Assembly (NCBI GenBank): GCA_959347315.1
Contig: OY365814.1
Location: 29,091,402-29,155,401, forward strand
Length of the DNA: 64,000 nt
Source of the DNA: Bimastos eiseni
Taxonomy: Eukaryota; Annelida; Clitellata; Crassiclitellata; Lumbricidae
Direction: 5' to 3'
A program made the translations under genes and the position numbers. Below the pieces are notes generated by a model that did not search any database, had not been told where the DNA came from, and saw only the letters and a program-made list of their open reading frames with translations. Positions 23,325 to 33,792 of the stretch are shown one piece after another. Numbering within the stretch: the first letter of the stretch is position 1; each line of letters begins with the position of its first letter.

Positions 23325-24203
23325 TTAGTGCTCAGGTCGCCATGGGACTTTATTAGGAATGGTCTTCTGTGTCAGATTGGTGATCACCCGGGCCGTTTCC
23401 GCCAACCTGGGTATGAAATTACGGAAATAGCTAAAGAAGCCAATCAGACGACGGACGTCCTTCTTAGTCACGGGGGCGGTGATATTTCCGATAGTCGCGA
23501 TTTTTATTGGGTCAGGTTCGATTACTCCTGATCCAATTACGTGCCCCACAAATGTGACCTTACTTTGGGCAAAAGAACATTTCTTTAGATTGAGAGTCAA
23601 ACCTGAATTCTTGATGGTCTGCAAGTACTCCTTGAGGTGATTCAAATGATCATCCCACGACATAGAATGAACCGCCATGTCATCTACAAAAGGTTCAGCG
23701 AAATCTCGGATGGGTTGCAAAAGACGGGAGATGCATCTGATGAATGTGTTGCTTGCTGATTTGAGACCGAACAGAAGTCTTCGAAATTCGTACAGGCAGG
23801 CGTCGCAGACGAAGGAAGTCAGCCATCTTGATTCAGGGTGTACCGCTATCTGCCAGTACCCACTCTTAACGTCAAAGCAACTAATGTATTTCGATCTCCC
23901 TACCTTCTGCAGTACTTCGCCTACGTCTGGGGTCGGAAAACAGTCTCCCGCGGAATAGAGGTTGACATGGCGATAATCCACCGCCAGCCGTACCCCACCT
24001 TGACCCCCTGGACCCTTTAAAACACACACAATTGGGCTAACCATCTCACTGTTAGAAGGGACAATTATGCCTAGTTCCAATAACTCTTGTATTTGGCGCT
24101 CTACCTCCGGTTTCAACAGTTCCGGTATTTTATAGGCTCGCAGGCGCTTTGGTTTGAAATCAGGCGAAATCTTAATCTTGTGTTCAATGAGTGGACAATA
24201 GCC
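23325..24203 (-). pseudogene. Gmr1-like element: reverse transcriptase
   Basis: A gypsy-type RT of about 290 codons. It has the entry block 'LLELGIIVPSNSEMVSPIV', 'GVRLAVDYRHVN', motif A 'YISCFDVKSGYWQIAV', 'FRRLLFGLKSAS', and the catalytic motif FVDDM (here FV-D-D in place of YVDD/YIDD). The thumb has 'KCSFAQSKVTFVGHVI' and 'VRRLIGFFSYFRNFIPRLA'. Polymerase residues look intact. The protein frame is broken only by a one-base change near 24200-24208 linking it to the upstream ORF, and by the TAA at 23325. Confidence 0.87.
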
Positions 24204-26394
24204 ACGGTTTCTCGGAAAATACCTCTGGGAACTGGTCGATTAAAGTAAACAACTGACGTTTCTCGTCCTCCGTGAAGTGGGTCACCCTACCAGGAACAAC
24301 GCGTGCACTAGGCCGGGCTTCACTTTCGCTGGTCGGCCTGTTCTCTATAACCTCCACCGAGCCGAAGTCTTGGTCCCGGTCGTACACTACAGCGCAATTG
24401 TTTACCAAAGCCTGTTCAATTCGCTCGTTAAATTTGCGCACCTTATTAGCATGCAAATGACGCTTCCTGCCCTCGATCTCCACGACGTAAGAGTAGGGTG
24501 ATTTTACCTCAACCACAGTGCCAGGCCCTTGCCAGCGACTGTATATTTTCGCGCCGTTCGCCTCCGGTGCCAAAACAATCACCTTGTCACCTACACTATA
24601 TCGACGAGCCATGCTCCGCAAGTTGTATTGGGCCGCATACCTCTTCTGTTCGATATCCGCATAATACTCGGCGTAGAGCTTAGACAACTCTAGGTTCTCC
24701 TTCAACTGCTGAAGATAGGCTTCCGGTGTTACGCCGATACTAAACGGGAGTTCCCTCTTACCAGCCCATGTCTCCTTCAAGACACTGAGGGGACCTCTTG
24801 GAAGGGTCCCGTAAATTAATACATAGGGGCTTATGTGAGTAGTTGCCGATGGTCTCTCACGTAGGCTCCACAAAACAAATGGTAGAAGCTTATGCCACCC
24901 CCATGGGTCTGATTGAGCTAATTTGTAAACCATTGTCTTCAAACTCTGATTACATCTCTCTACAAGTCCGCTTGCTTCTGGATGACCCGGTGTGTTAAAC
25001 CTAGGGGAGCATCCAAGCCGTGTCAGAAGTTCCTTCGTTAACTTACTGGTAAAGTTGGTACCACAGTCCGTACTGATCACCTTTGGAATAGCAAAAGTCA
25101 TGAAGGCTTGCAGAAAGGCGTCGCATACCGCTCGAGCACTCAGGGTCCTGAGTGGATAGGCCATTGGAAAACGAGAAAATCTATCCACAATGACGAGAGC
25201 AGAGTTGTATTCTGGTTTGGGTTGAGAAGGATCATCGGATGGGACGATGGGACCAATACAGTCAGCGACAAAGTGTGAAAAAGGAAGTTCATCGTTGCGC
25301 GGAATGGGTTGGATCGGAACCCGATGGGCTACCTTGACCGGCGCTCGACACTGACATACAGGACAAGAAGAACAATATGCTTTAACTTGGTCGTCCATAC
25401 TAGGGAACCAAAAGCTTAGCCTAATGCGATCTCTAGTAGATTTAAAAGCCATGTGTCCCGCAAAAGGCGCATCATGAGCCGTCTCCAAGACTACCTTAAC
25501 CCGTGTCTCTGGAAGGCAAAGTTGATTGACCTTATGTCCTGTTATCGTATCCCGGTGATATAAAAGTCGATCCTCTACATAGAACCCATTCCTTCCTTGT
25601 TTGGGCATCTCCCAGAATGGTTTTAGTGATGAACATAGAGCTTGTTCCATCGCTAACGTCTCTACACTTGCTACTCTCTCATTAGTTGTGGGTGGTGGTG
25701 CTTCCACGTCTAAGAATCCAGGTAACTCAGTCGTTTGGCTCACTTGAACCTCTTTTAGAGACGGTTGGGGCGGATTCTCCGTCCCCTCACGCATCTCCTC
25801 CTCTCTCTGTACAGAGTAGTCCTTACCTATCAACTGCCTTAAAGTGTCATCTCCTATTTCTCGTATTGCAAACTCTTCACTATTCATAATATCAATGGGC
25901 GTCTCAGGCGAGCCTTCGGTCGCCACCCCCTTGGTTATTGCCAGTACATTGTAAGCCGCCGTATCCTGTAACAAGGCTACGACGCTAGGTGTCAGAATCA
26001 CTGCCTCGTTAAGATTTGGGACAACCGCCAGCCAAACCCTCACAGCGGGCGCGATATTTACATTGCCCGGCTGATCGCTAAGAGCCGGTTTTATTTGCAT
26101 TCGCACAACATCCACAACCTCTGACTCACCATTCATACCTGTAATTCGTACCAGTTTGCACACTGGTACATTGAGATGCCGAATTAATGCCTCTCGGACA
26201 CAACACATCTGTGCTCCCGAATCAATAAGGGCGCTTTGATTAGTGAGTTTGCCTATTTGCACTTCCAGATAGGTGCGCACATGAAATTCTTCGGCGTCGA
26301 CACACGACCGATAGGTCGGCCGGTAAGGTTGACTTATCAGCTCGGGTCCTAATGTCCTCTCGTCGTGTCCATTAACTACGGGTGTTTCTAACAC
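24184..26394 (-). CDS. Gmr1-like element: protease-integrase polyprotein (736 aa)
   Basis: The aspartic protease active site 'ALIDSGAQMC' has Asp58-Ser-Gly-Ala. The integrase zinc-binding module has His307, His314, Cys344 and Cys347 ('CSSCPVC'). The DDE core has Asp378 ('HFVADCIGP'), Asp443 ('VISTDCGTNF') and Glu479 ('GLVERCNQSLK'), with exactly 35 residues between the last two. A GPY/F-like C-terminal module follows ('SRWQGPGTVVEV', 'HLHANKVRKF'). The tail then leads towards the RT ('LIDQFPEVFSEKP'), so integrase precedes RT in one polyprotein. The frame stops at 24184 because of a one-base shift near 24200-24208. No gag or nucleocapsid knuckle is present upstream. The N-terminus may be an arbitrary Met after a deletion. 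Confidence 0.87.
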   Translation of the reverse strand: MLETPVVNGHDERTLGPELISQPYRPTYRSCVDAEEFHVRTYLEVQIGKLTNQSALIDSGAQMCCVREALIRHLNVPVCKLVRITGMNGESEVVDVVRMQIKPALSDQPGNVNIAPAVRVWLAVVPNLNEAVILTPSVVALLQDTAAYNVLAITKGVATEGSPETPIDIMNSEEFAIREIGDDTLRQLIGKDYSVQREEEMREGTENPPQPSLKEVQVSQTTELPGFLDVEAPPPTTNERVASVETLAMEQALCSSLKPFWEMPKQGRNGFYVEDRLLYHRDTITGHKVNQLCLPETRVKVVLETAHDAPFAGHMAFKSTRDRIRLSFWFPSMDDQVKAYCSSCPVCQCRAPVKVAHRVPIQPIPRNDELPFSHFVADCIGPIVPSDDPSQPKPEYNSALVIVDRFSRFPMAYPLRTLSARAVCDAFLQAFMTFAIPKVISTDCGTNFTSKLTKELLTRLGCSPRFNTPGHPEASGLVERCNQSLKTMVYKLAQSDPWGWHKLLPFVLWSLRERPSATTHISPYVLIYGTLPRGPLSVLKETWAGKRELPFSIGVTPEAYLQQLKENLELSKLYAEYYADIEQKRYAAQYNLRSMARRYSVGDKVIVLAPEANGAKIYSRWQGPGTVVEVKSPYSYVVEIEGRKRHLHANKVRKFNERIEQALVNNCAVVYDRDQDFGSVEVIENRPTSESEARPSARVVPGRVTHFTEDEKRQLFTLIDQFPEVFSEKPWLLSTH

Positions 26395-27001
26395 TCGTTG
26401 GGCGTTTTGTCGTCACGGTCAGTTGACTAGCGGCCTTTGGCTCAGACCGTTTCGACCCTCCGCTTAGTTCTACTCTACATGTGAGTTAATGAGTAATCGA
26501 AAGAGTATTTTTCTCCTGATCCACAATCTCGTGTGTCACGATCACAGCCCTGCTCTTGGTTTCGAAAGCACTGGCTGACCGTGACAATGAGAAAACGTTG
26601 AGTTTCATAAATTTTAATTATAAAGTAGACGAACGTAGAATCAAGTATAAAGCAATCTGTCTCCAACGTAAACTCCTCAACAAGCGTCCCTCTCTCCTTT
26701 ATATCCCAAGCGTCTATTGTTTCTCCGTCACGTGAAGGTCTCCCTTCATCAAGGCCGACCTTGATTTGTTATTCGACACCGTCCGACCGTCGCTTCGTCG
26801 GCTGAGAGGTGACAGTCGTTCCTCCCCTCCTTCGATGAGTAGTCGTTACGCCACGCTCCGTTGCACTCGTGTCGGTATTCCAGGTCGGCCGTTGTTAGTG
26901 TCAAAAGGCCGCTGGCCTCCGCCTGACGCCTTCGTGATGCGAAAGCCGGTCGCGAAGGTAAGGCCCGACGATCCGTCCAGAGTTGACTTCCGACTATGAC
27001 A
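26395..27001 (-). repeat. 5' LTR and leader of Gmr1-like element
   Basis: On the minus strand the LTR begins TGTCATAGTC at 27001. A TATA box (gggatataaagg; TATAAA at + 26698-26703) lies about 300 bp in, consistent with a U3 promoter. The LTR's 3' boundary and the primer-binding site could not be fixed. The 26914-26999 part is repeated at 23071-23156. Confidence 0.7.
26696..26708 (-). promoter_or_regulatory. TATA box of the LTR promoter
   Basis: The minus-strand string gggatataaagg sits about 300 bp inside the LTR, upstream of the protease ORF. Start-site position is not determined. Confidence 0.55.
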
Positions 27002-27614
27002 CCAACCCCGTGACATCGTGATTCTATATTTTGGTCAAGAATAGGTTAAAGAAAGCTTTCTGGAACACACTCTTTTCAATACATATGGTTTCATTTTAAC
27101 TAAGCGATCTACAAATAATAGCCTATGGGAACTCCGTGTGTCTCCATGTGTCTCCGTGTGAAAATGGCAATATTCAATTTGACCGGCCAAAATCAACATC
27201 GCCGGCAAACGGGCAAAGACTTTTAAAAGGTCAATTATTAGTAACCAATAATTATTATACCTTAACTACTAATGAATTGGAGATTATGGATTTAGATCTT
27301 AGCGGTAGATTGTAGCGGTATTACGCTGTTCGTGCCAAACTGCAATGATTCTCAATCTGAAAAGGTAAGCCTTTATGAAACTTCATGTAGCCTGAAGTAA
27401 GCAATTCTATAACGCAGCTTCACGCGTCTTAGTTCTGATGTTTTTACCTTTCGCCCACCTGCTGATTGATATTGTTTGCTCGAATTTAAAAATGTCTTCT
27501 AATTGTCACGCTGTCAAATCGCAGCTGGTTACAATCTAATCAAGTTCATTGAGTCAGACACCAATTATAACAACCAGCTGCCAAAACAAACAACGACACT
27601 GACCATTTTTTAGA
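27002..27614. other. Intergenic, no gene recognised
   Basis: AT-rich sequence without an open frame over 60 codons. 'ctccgtgtg/ctccatgtg' is repeated three times at about 27132-27165. Confidence 0.55.
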
Positions 27615-27785
27615 AACCTCATTCTCCTCCTCCTGATTCGCCTTCTCATCCTTTTGCTTCTCCTTCTGCTCCTCATGCTTCTCCTCATTCTCCTCTTTAT
27701 TAATTGCGTATCCTTCTCCTCCTCCTTCTCCTACTCCTGCTTCTCCTTCTCCTCCTTCTTATGCTCCTTCCTCCTCCTCAAGTGT
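27615..27785. repeat. Polypyrimidine CTC/CTT tract
   Basis: About 170 bp of degenerate CTCCTT repeats. Poly-Leu or Lys/Glu frames across it are artefacts. Confidence 0.85.
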
Positions 27786-28279
27786 TCGCCACAGACCAAA
27801 CTACGCCCTGCGTGACAGTTGACAACCCACTTTATGGATCTACAAATACGAGCACAATCACATTCACAGCCAACATCAGGCGTAAGCTCCGTGATACAGC
27901 CTAAGCCTAGGGGCCTCACAATCGAAAAGGGCCTAAACTGTGAAATCACATTCAAGTATAACTGCTTAATTCAAAATTGGCAAGAATACCAGAATTGAGC
28001 GCTTCTGATGAGTTTCTCATGACTTGGCGCTATATAAATGCCTGATAGCGGTTACATTTGCAACTAGAAATATTTATGCTTTACTGAGAACCGTTGCAAA
28101 ATCACCCATAGAATAGGAGTGGTTGGTGTTTGTCATGTGATCATAACCTATACGTGTCAGGACAGTTAGGTAGTTTGTTGCTTGGGCTATGATTATGAGG
28201 ATGATCACGTTGAGTTGATGTTCATAGTTCTAATAAAATTATGCTTACAACCAATGAAAAATATGGGTCGATAAAGTTA
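27786..28279. other. Intergenic with a LINE 3'-end scar
   Basis: Near 28000-28040, 'gagcgcttctgatgagtttc' is followed by 'ttggcgctatataaatgcc'. This is the hairpin-plus-TATAAA 3' end seen on LINE relics elsewhere in the window (+ strand). Nothing else was recognised. Confidence 0.5.
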
Positions 28280-28287
28280 CATACTAT

Positions 28288-29214
28288 CAGGGATGGGCAG
28301 TTATTTAATTGAGTAACTGAAATTAGGTAATTGAAATTACAATTGTAATTGTTAATTTGTAATTTCTAGCCCAAAATCAATGTAATTTGTAATTCGATTA
28401 CATTTTTGCCCGTAATTTGTAATTTCATATTACACTATGAAAAACAACTTACTTTACTCACTTGATAAATGAAAAATCGATAATTTATAATTAATTGGAT
28501 CATAAATCGTCTTACTGTGATATTTGTAGTATAACAATTACTTATTTTAACAATTTAATGCTGTCCTGCCGTCAGCACTGTTAGAAAGACTCTTCAGTTT
28601 GCAAGCAGGATTAAATTGTAAGGTCTAACAGATTTCGTCTCTCGGATAGGCCTAGACTTGTGGAAATTATCGTTGCATCACCCTGCGAAAAGCTAAAACT
28701 CGGTTTTGTGCATTTTAAGTCAGTTTTTTTAGTTATGTCACTCAAATTATTATGTAAACATACATGAAATCAGCTTTTCCTCTAATTTTTAGGAATACAT
28801 GTGCAAATTTTTTGAAGAAAATAAGAAAAATTCATTGGTTCTATTCATTACTAATAAAAATTATTTTTTGTACCACTGCTAGCTTTGATCACAGGTGATG
28901 CAAAAATAATAAATCCACCACTGTAAATTGGTTGAACAGCTGCTGCTTCTGAAAGAAAATTGATTTAGCGGTGCCTGACAATGTTATGCAAAAGAAAAGG
29001 AAAATAGAAAGTACACGCAGAATCTTGCCTGCATTTATTGTCCTTGACAATGTTAGTAATTTGTAATTTGGTGTAATTTAAGTTACGTAATTTGTAATCA
29101 GCAGTTTCCAGCAAAACTCTAAAGTAATTGGTAATTTGTAATTCAATTACATTTTCACCAGTAATTGATAATTGTATTTCAATTACATGTCAGCCTGTAA
29201 TTTGCGTATCCCTG
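28288..29214. mobile_element. Non-autonomous hAT-like element (927 bp)
   Basis: The ends are CAGGGATGGGCA and, inverted, CAGGGATACGC. Flanking octamers CATACTAT (28280-28287) and CATAGTAT (29215-29222) match at 7 of 8. Both subterminal regions are dense in 'gtaatttgtaatt' and its complement 'aattacaaattac', with a unique AT-rich core between. No transposase frame exists, so it would depend on an enzyme supplied elsewhere. Confidence 0.8.
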
Positions 29215-29222
29215 CATAGTAT

Positions 29223-31094
29223 GTCCTTTCTTGTGCTAGATAATTGATACGCAACGGTTAATATTAGCAAGGTGCAAGAGTAGGCTCGATGTAACTACAG
29301 AAGCAAACATATTAAGGCGGTCGATTAGCTAATCGGTTGCCGCCTCATATACACACCTCAGATTGATTTGCAAATAGAATAGTTCGTACGACTCTGGGTC
29401 CTTCTGATATCCAAAAATTACATTAATTTCTTTCTTTTTTCTTTTCACATTTGAGTAAATATTGCTACAGTGGACAACAGCACAGCCATTGTAATTAGAT
29501 GCCAACGTCGTATTTCTAATCACAGCGCTGGTAGGTGGTAGGCCGTGTTGTCATTGATAATAAAGGTTTGCAGGAGAACTGGGCTGCGCTGCACTTATAT
29601 TTGTCTACATGTGGTTTCAGGGTTAAAGATCATGTGCTGCAGGTGATTGTTAAGAAGATAAGTGAAAATATTCCATGAGTCACGCTTCAGAGCGGAAATT
29701 GAAAGGTGTGCTGCAGGTGCAAGTTGTGGGTTTTGTAACGTCCCCTCAATTGGCACAAACCTTCATTACCTAGGCGGAGATGCAGTTTTCTCACGAGACA
29801 CTATCTAAGCGACAACACCGTTCATATTCTTTTACTACTGGTCCCAAGCCTGGATAGTGACCTGGAGAGCAAATTCAACGGCAATGGCAGTCATTCGATG
29901 GCCCTGAACACTTAAATCGTCTATACCAATATCTGCCTCTACTCTCATAATCATGCTCGAAGATCATGACCAATGATCGCCGTCCATTTTAATAAACATT
30001 TTATTGTATTCTCAAGATTTCTACTTCGTTAAAAATAGGGAGTCAGTTCATCCAGTGCCGACATTCAGTTCAAACAAATTCGCAAAGCAGATGTTAATCA
30101 AATAATTCATAAAAATTAAGTTCTCCTATTTTCCCAGCAGCAACTTAAACTTCTGTACTTTTTAAGCCCGGGTTGTAGGCCTATTCTAGTCATTATTGAA
30201 CACCTACTGCAGTTCATTGTATTCTGCCCGAATTAGCGAACCAACGAGTCTCATTTAGTGCGACGCGTTCTGTAACGTTCATTCTCAGTAAATACATCCT
30301 TTCCATTATGTCAGGGACTCTCCTCGTTATTCATTTAATTGATGATCCTCTGGCAGCGCGTGGGGTTGTAAGGGGCGAGGTCGCTCCGTGGGGCAAGTCA
30401 GTTCTTGATTTGTACAATATACTAAACGTTGTGTTGCATGCTCTAAATTACAGCTGCAGTTGAGGCGTGTATGCACTTCTCAGCCCAAAAATGTTGGGAG
30501 AAGGGAAATATCAAATTTCAGTTGTATTGTATTGCAATGTATGATAGCCAAGCCCACGCGACGCTTGACTGAAGGCCTACTAGTTTACAATTCGTAATCG
30601 TTACCAGTCCGGCCTCCGTGGCGCTGTCAATTCCGAAATCAGTCCAGCCACAATCTGAAAGTGACAAACAAGAATGGGATACAATCAGCCTGTGACGAGC
30701 AGGTCGTCAAAATTCCTAAGTAGAGGCACGACATGAGCCACAACGCGGTTCTATTAAAGTAAAAAGTGGACAAGCAATGCACATTTTGGCCACAATACAC
30801 TCCCATAAATCAAAATCCTGTATTACAAATTAATTTTACCCGAGCTTTGGGATCACGATATCATACAACAGACGCAGAAAAGATTATATGAAATAGGTAG
30901 GTCATCTGTTGAACGCCATCCGAAATTGATGGCAGCATAAAATATTATTACCACTCTATATACATGTATATACAAATTCAGATATAAAAATTCATATGAG
31001 TAATGAGTCCTACTGCTCATCGGATGCTGCGACCGGGCACCAAGAGACCAGAAAATCATAGTCGAACGATATTAGTTAGACAACCCGTCTGATT
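29223..31094. other. Intergenic, no gene recognised
   Basis: Short open frames only (64-68 codons). TAGGCCTA occurs at about 30178, and AGGCCTA at about 30573. No repeat family was recognised. Confidence 0.55.
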
Positions 31095-31150
31095 TGACGC
31101 AGTGCTCGCTAATGAGCTGGTGCACTGCGCTTGGCTTTAAAGTGGCACTT
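31095..31150 (+). repeat. Dispersed repeat C
   Basis: 'gacgcagtgctcgctaatga' to 'ggtgcactgcgcttggcttt' is related to 22665-22730 and, inverted, to 42545-42610. Confidence 0.55.
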
Positions 31151-31422
31151 TAGAAGCTTGGAAATTACGATTACGAGGAGTCAACCCATGACGTCAACAA
31201 TGACCAGTGAAGTTGATTATTTTGTGAAGCTCATAATATTGGTAATAATTATAAGACATGGTTACAAGAGACTATGTGTTAGTCCCCCAGCAGACCGCAT
31301 GAGGTCATGAACCTAAAATCAAGAAATTACATTCATTCGTTGAGAGACAACTAATTGGTCAGGATCAGCCGAACATGACAAGAGAGTCAACGCGTGAATC
31401 AGAGCATATGACACAAACTGAG

Positions 31423-31453
31423 ATCGCTATCTTCGAGATAGCGATCTCAATTT
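31423..31453. repeat. Perfect hairpin, 14-bp stem
   Basis: tgagatcgctatct and its exact complement agatagcgatctca are separated by tcg. It is isolated in AT-rich DNA with no gene next to it. Confidence 0.8.
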
Positions 31454-32614
31454 GATTGCTTTTAAATCATGGTTCTAATTTGAACCCATTTGCATCAGGC
31501 GTTTATTTAGCTTTTGATAGATTCAATCACTATGCCTTTTTATGCAATTTAATGCAGCCTCAATAAACTTATGCAGCCTCATTAGTTGGCATTCATGTCA
31601 GATAGAGCAACATGCTGTCTGATGAAATGATCTTTTTAGCTTGTGGAATCAGGCAGTCATATGTCTCCCCGTAACTCTTTGCTGTAAATATTATTGACAT
31701 CATAGGGAGGCCGAAGAGGCGCAGCAATATGTGTGGGATAGGGGAGCACTATTACTCTAGGGTTTTGTTCGTTTCCTATTGTTCCCTATTAGTGCAATTA
31801 CCGTTTCTGTCTCTATATGTCTGATTTTTGCAATAAAAACTTATGGTTTATGGTCAAAACGCGCATGAAACTTGAAAGCCTTTTTATTTTTATTTCGCAC
31901 AGTCCAGGCAGACGTATACTGAGACTGGTGTTTCTTGATTTATCGATTCATTTCATTTTTATCTTGTCACTAAGCTCAGTAAACTGCCTTATTTGGCGAA
32001 TAAAAGAATGACCAAAGCATAATACGTGACGGCATTTGACGCAAGAGGCTTATGACACACATGTTATGGGCATAAGCATTATTGTTCTCGCTTTAGGACT
32101 GCGCGTACAAAGCAACTCAAAGGCTAATAGAATGGCCTTCCCATAGCAGCATTCTTGTCGACCCATTTTATTTCATTGAATCCCTTGTGCGCTTCGATGC
32201 ATAACTCGCGGTTAGCAGCCTCTATATATATATATCGCACGCCTTTCTCATGAATGCAGTCGACCGATCTGTCAATGTTTATTAAGCAGATTTTGGGGAT
32301 ATTTATTTAGGCGACTAAGCATTACTACGTTAAGAAACGTATAAGATCGAAAACTACATTTAAACGACTCGATGAGTTTGGTCTGAGGTAGGTCTACAAT
32401 TTATATTCAATTGTTTAATTTTTTAAAACTTTTACTAAGCCTTATGTGCCTCAAAGATTTGTTACAGATATGGGCCTACATCAATTAATATGAACACAAT
32501 TTTGTCCAAAATAATGGTTTTACCCATTCTTCCACTCTCTCTTACTCTCACTTCCCTGCCAGGATTTCTTTAAGGATAGCGCGTTTCGTAAAACGAAAAC
32601 CGTCTAGGTAAATC
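31454..32614. other. Intergenic, no gene recognised
   Basis: No frame over 65 codons and no recognised motif. A (TA)n tract lies at about 32224-32236. Confidence 0.55.
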
Positions 32615-32900
32615 TTGTTGGCCTTCTCCTTGTGGTCATTCATGAGGACACTAGATCCCGTTCTACGCTCAGTCACACGGTGTATTCGGTGGATTCCTGA
32701 AACCTCCTCTGTCTCAGCATACATGCGCAACGTGTTGCATTGGCTGTCTGTGTTTCAGCGAATTTCCGTTGCTCTGTTTTCTCGCTGCGCTCTTGGCTAT
32801 TCTCCAGCTTGTTTGTGCGATCGGTGTCTGACGTCGCAGCGACAGAGAAAGAGACATATACACGTTGAACGGATAAAATGCGAACCTATAGAAATACTGT
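32615..32900 (+). pseudogene. LINE reverse-transcriptase C-terminal relic
   Basis: The translated frame contains 'LDPVLRSVTRCIRWIPETSS' and then 'YMRNVLHWLSVFQRISVALF'. This is the post-RT block that ends CR1/L2/Jockey-type ORF2 proteins (pattern R-x-A/V-x-R, then 'LHWLPV-x-RI'). The relic at 53030 has the same block ('MRDVLHWLPVQQRIQYRI'). It is 5'-truncated with no intact domain. Confidence 0.65.
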
Positions 32901-32989
32901 AATAAATTTTCAATAATTCATACATTTTAATCAAACATGGCAAAACTTTCAGTTTAATGATTATAAAGCGCATATTTATCATTTATTAG

Positions 32990-33095
32990 TTATAATGTGT
33001 CAAAGATGCCCTTCTTTGGCCTCGACACACGCGCCAAGACGCGCTCACAATTCAGTAATTGCTGTATCGATTACAACTTGATCAATTTCATCCCA
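32990..33095 (-). pseudogene. IS630/Tc1/mariner-type transposase C-terminal relic 1
   Basis: The minus-strand frame has 'TWDEIDQVVIDTAITEL', a stop, then 'ARLGACVEAKEGHL' and a stop. The same tail occurs twice on the + strand at 33171-33335 and 33725-33792. A C-terminal 'R-L-x-A-C-V-E-A-K-G-G-H-F' block is typical of IS630-Tc1-mariner transposases. It forms the left arm of an imperfect inverted repeat. Confidence 0.6.
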
Positions 33096-33170
33096 TGTGC
33101 ATAACTTTTCTATAACACGTTTATGCATAAACTCTGCGTAGTGATGCAAGAAAACGTTTACAAGACAAAG

Positions 33171-33335
33171 GTACGCAACGTCGGAGAACTGCGTCAAGCC
33201 GTCAAATACATGCGACGATTTTGATCAAGTTGTAATTGATGCAGCAATCACCAGTAGGCCCTACTAAATGGCGAGAGCGCTTGGTGCGAGTGTTTAGGCT
33301 GAAGGAGGACATTTTCAACACACGTTATAATTGAA
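33171..33335 (+). pseudogene. IS630/Tc1/mariner-type transposase C-terminal relic 2
   Basis: The + frames give 'VRNVGELRQAVKYM' and, after shifts, 'FDQ-VVIDAAIT' and 'ARALGASV' with a stop before 'AEGGHFQHTL'. It is the mirror of relic 1: about 165 bp of each are inverted repeats separated by roughly 95 bp, so two copies lie tail to tail. Confidence 0.6.
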
Positions 33336-33724
33336 AAATGTTAAGTATGCGCTTCATAATCATTAAATTGAAGTTCTGTTCATATTTGAATGAAATGCAT
33401 TGACCTACATTATTGGACAAATTATTACAGTTTATCCATAGGTTCGCTTTTTATCCGTTCACCGTGTATATATAGGCCTATACACCGTATCCGGAAATAA
33501 AGAGACCCAATAATGATTATATGAAAATAAATAGTATATGATCGTCGATTTTTAAAATTCCAAAACCGTTTTAATCCTAGCATAATTTTCCACATATGTT
33601 TAATTTACGAACGCCCTGGTTAAAAAGTAGGCCTACATCAGAGTGACGTTTATAAGCGACAAAGTTAATGCCTTGGGAGGCATTTTATCAGCTTCTTACT
33701 GATGCATCTGTTGGCCAATGACAG

Positions 33725-33792
33725 GCGCGTCTTGAAGCCTGTGTTGAGGCCAAAGGCGGACACTTTGACCGCACCTTGTAGTCTAATGTCAT
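33725..33792 (+). pseudogene. IS630/Tc1/mariner-type transposase C-terminal relic 3
   Basis: An open stretch 'QARLEACVEAKGGHFDRTL' ends in TAG, the best preserved of the three tails. Upstream homology was not recognised. Confidence 0.6.

Larger units (their letters stand above)
23071..27001 (-). mobile_element. LTR retrotransposon, Ty3/gypsy RT with integrase before RT (Gmr1-like), deleted
   Basis: On the minus strand the order is LTR (to 27001), aspartic protease, integrase, RT, partial RNase H, LTR fragment (23071-23156). The RT is of Ty3/gypsy type, but the integrase comes before it, as in Ty1/copia. That arrangement is the hallmark of the Gmr1 group described from deuterostomes. Only about 600 bp separate the LTR start from the protease, so gag is missing. 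RNase H is cut short where it joins the LTR. The two 86-bp LTR pieces look identical, which suggests a fairly recent insertion followed by internal deletions. Frameshift and nonsense changes are detailed in the parts. Confidence 0.85.
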
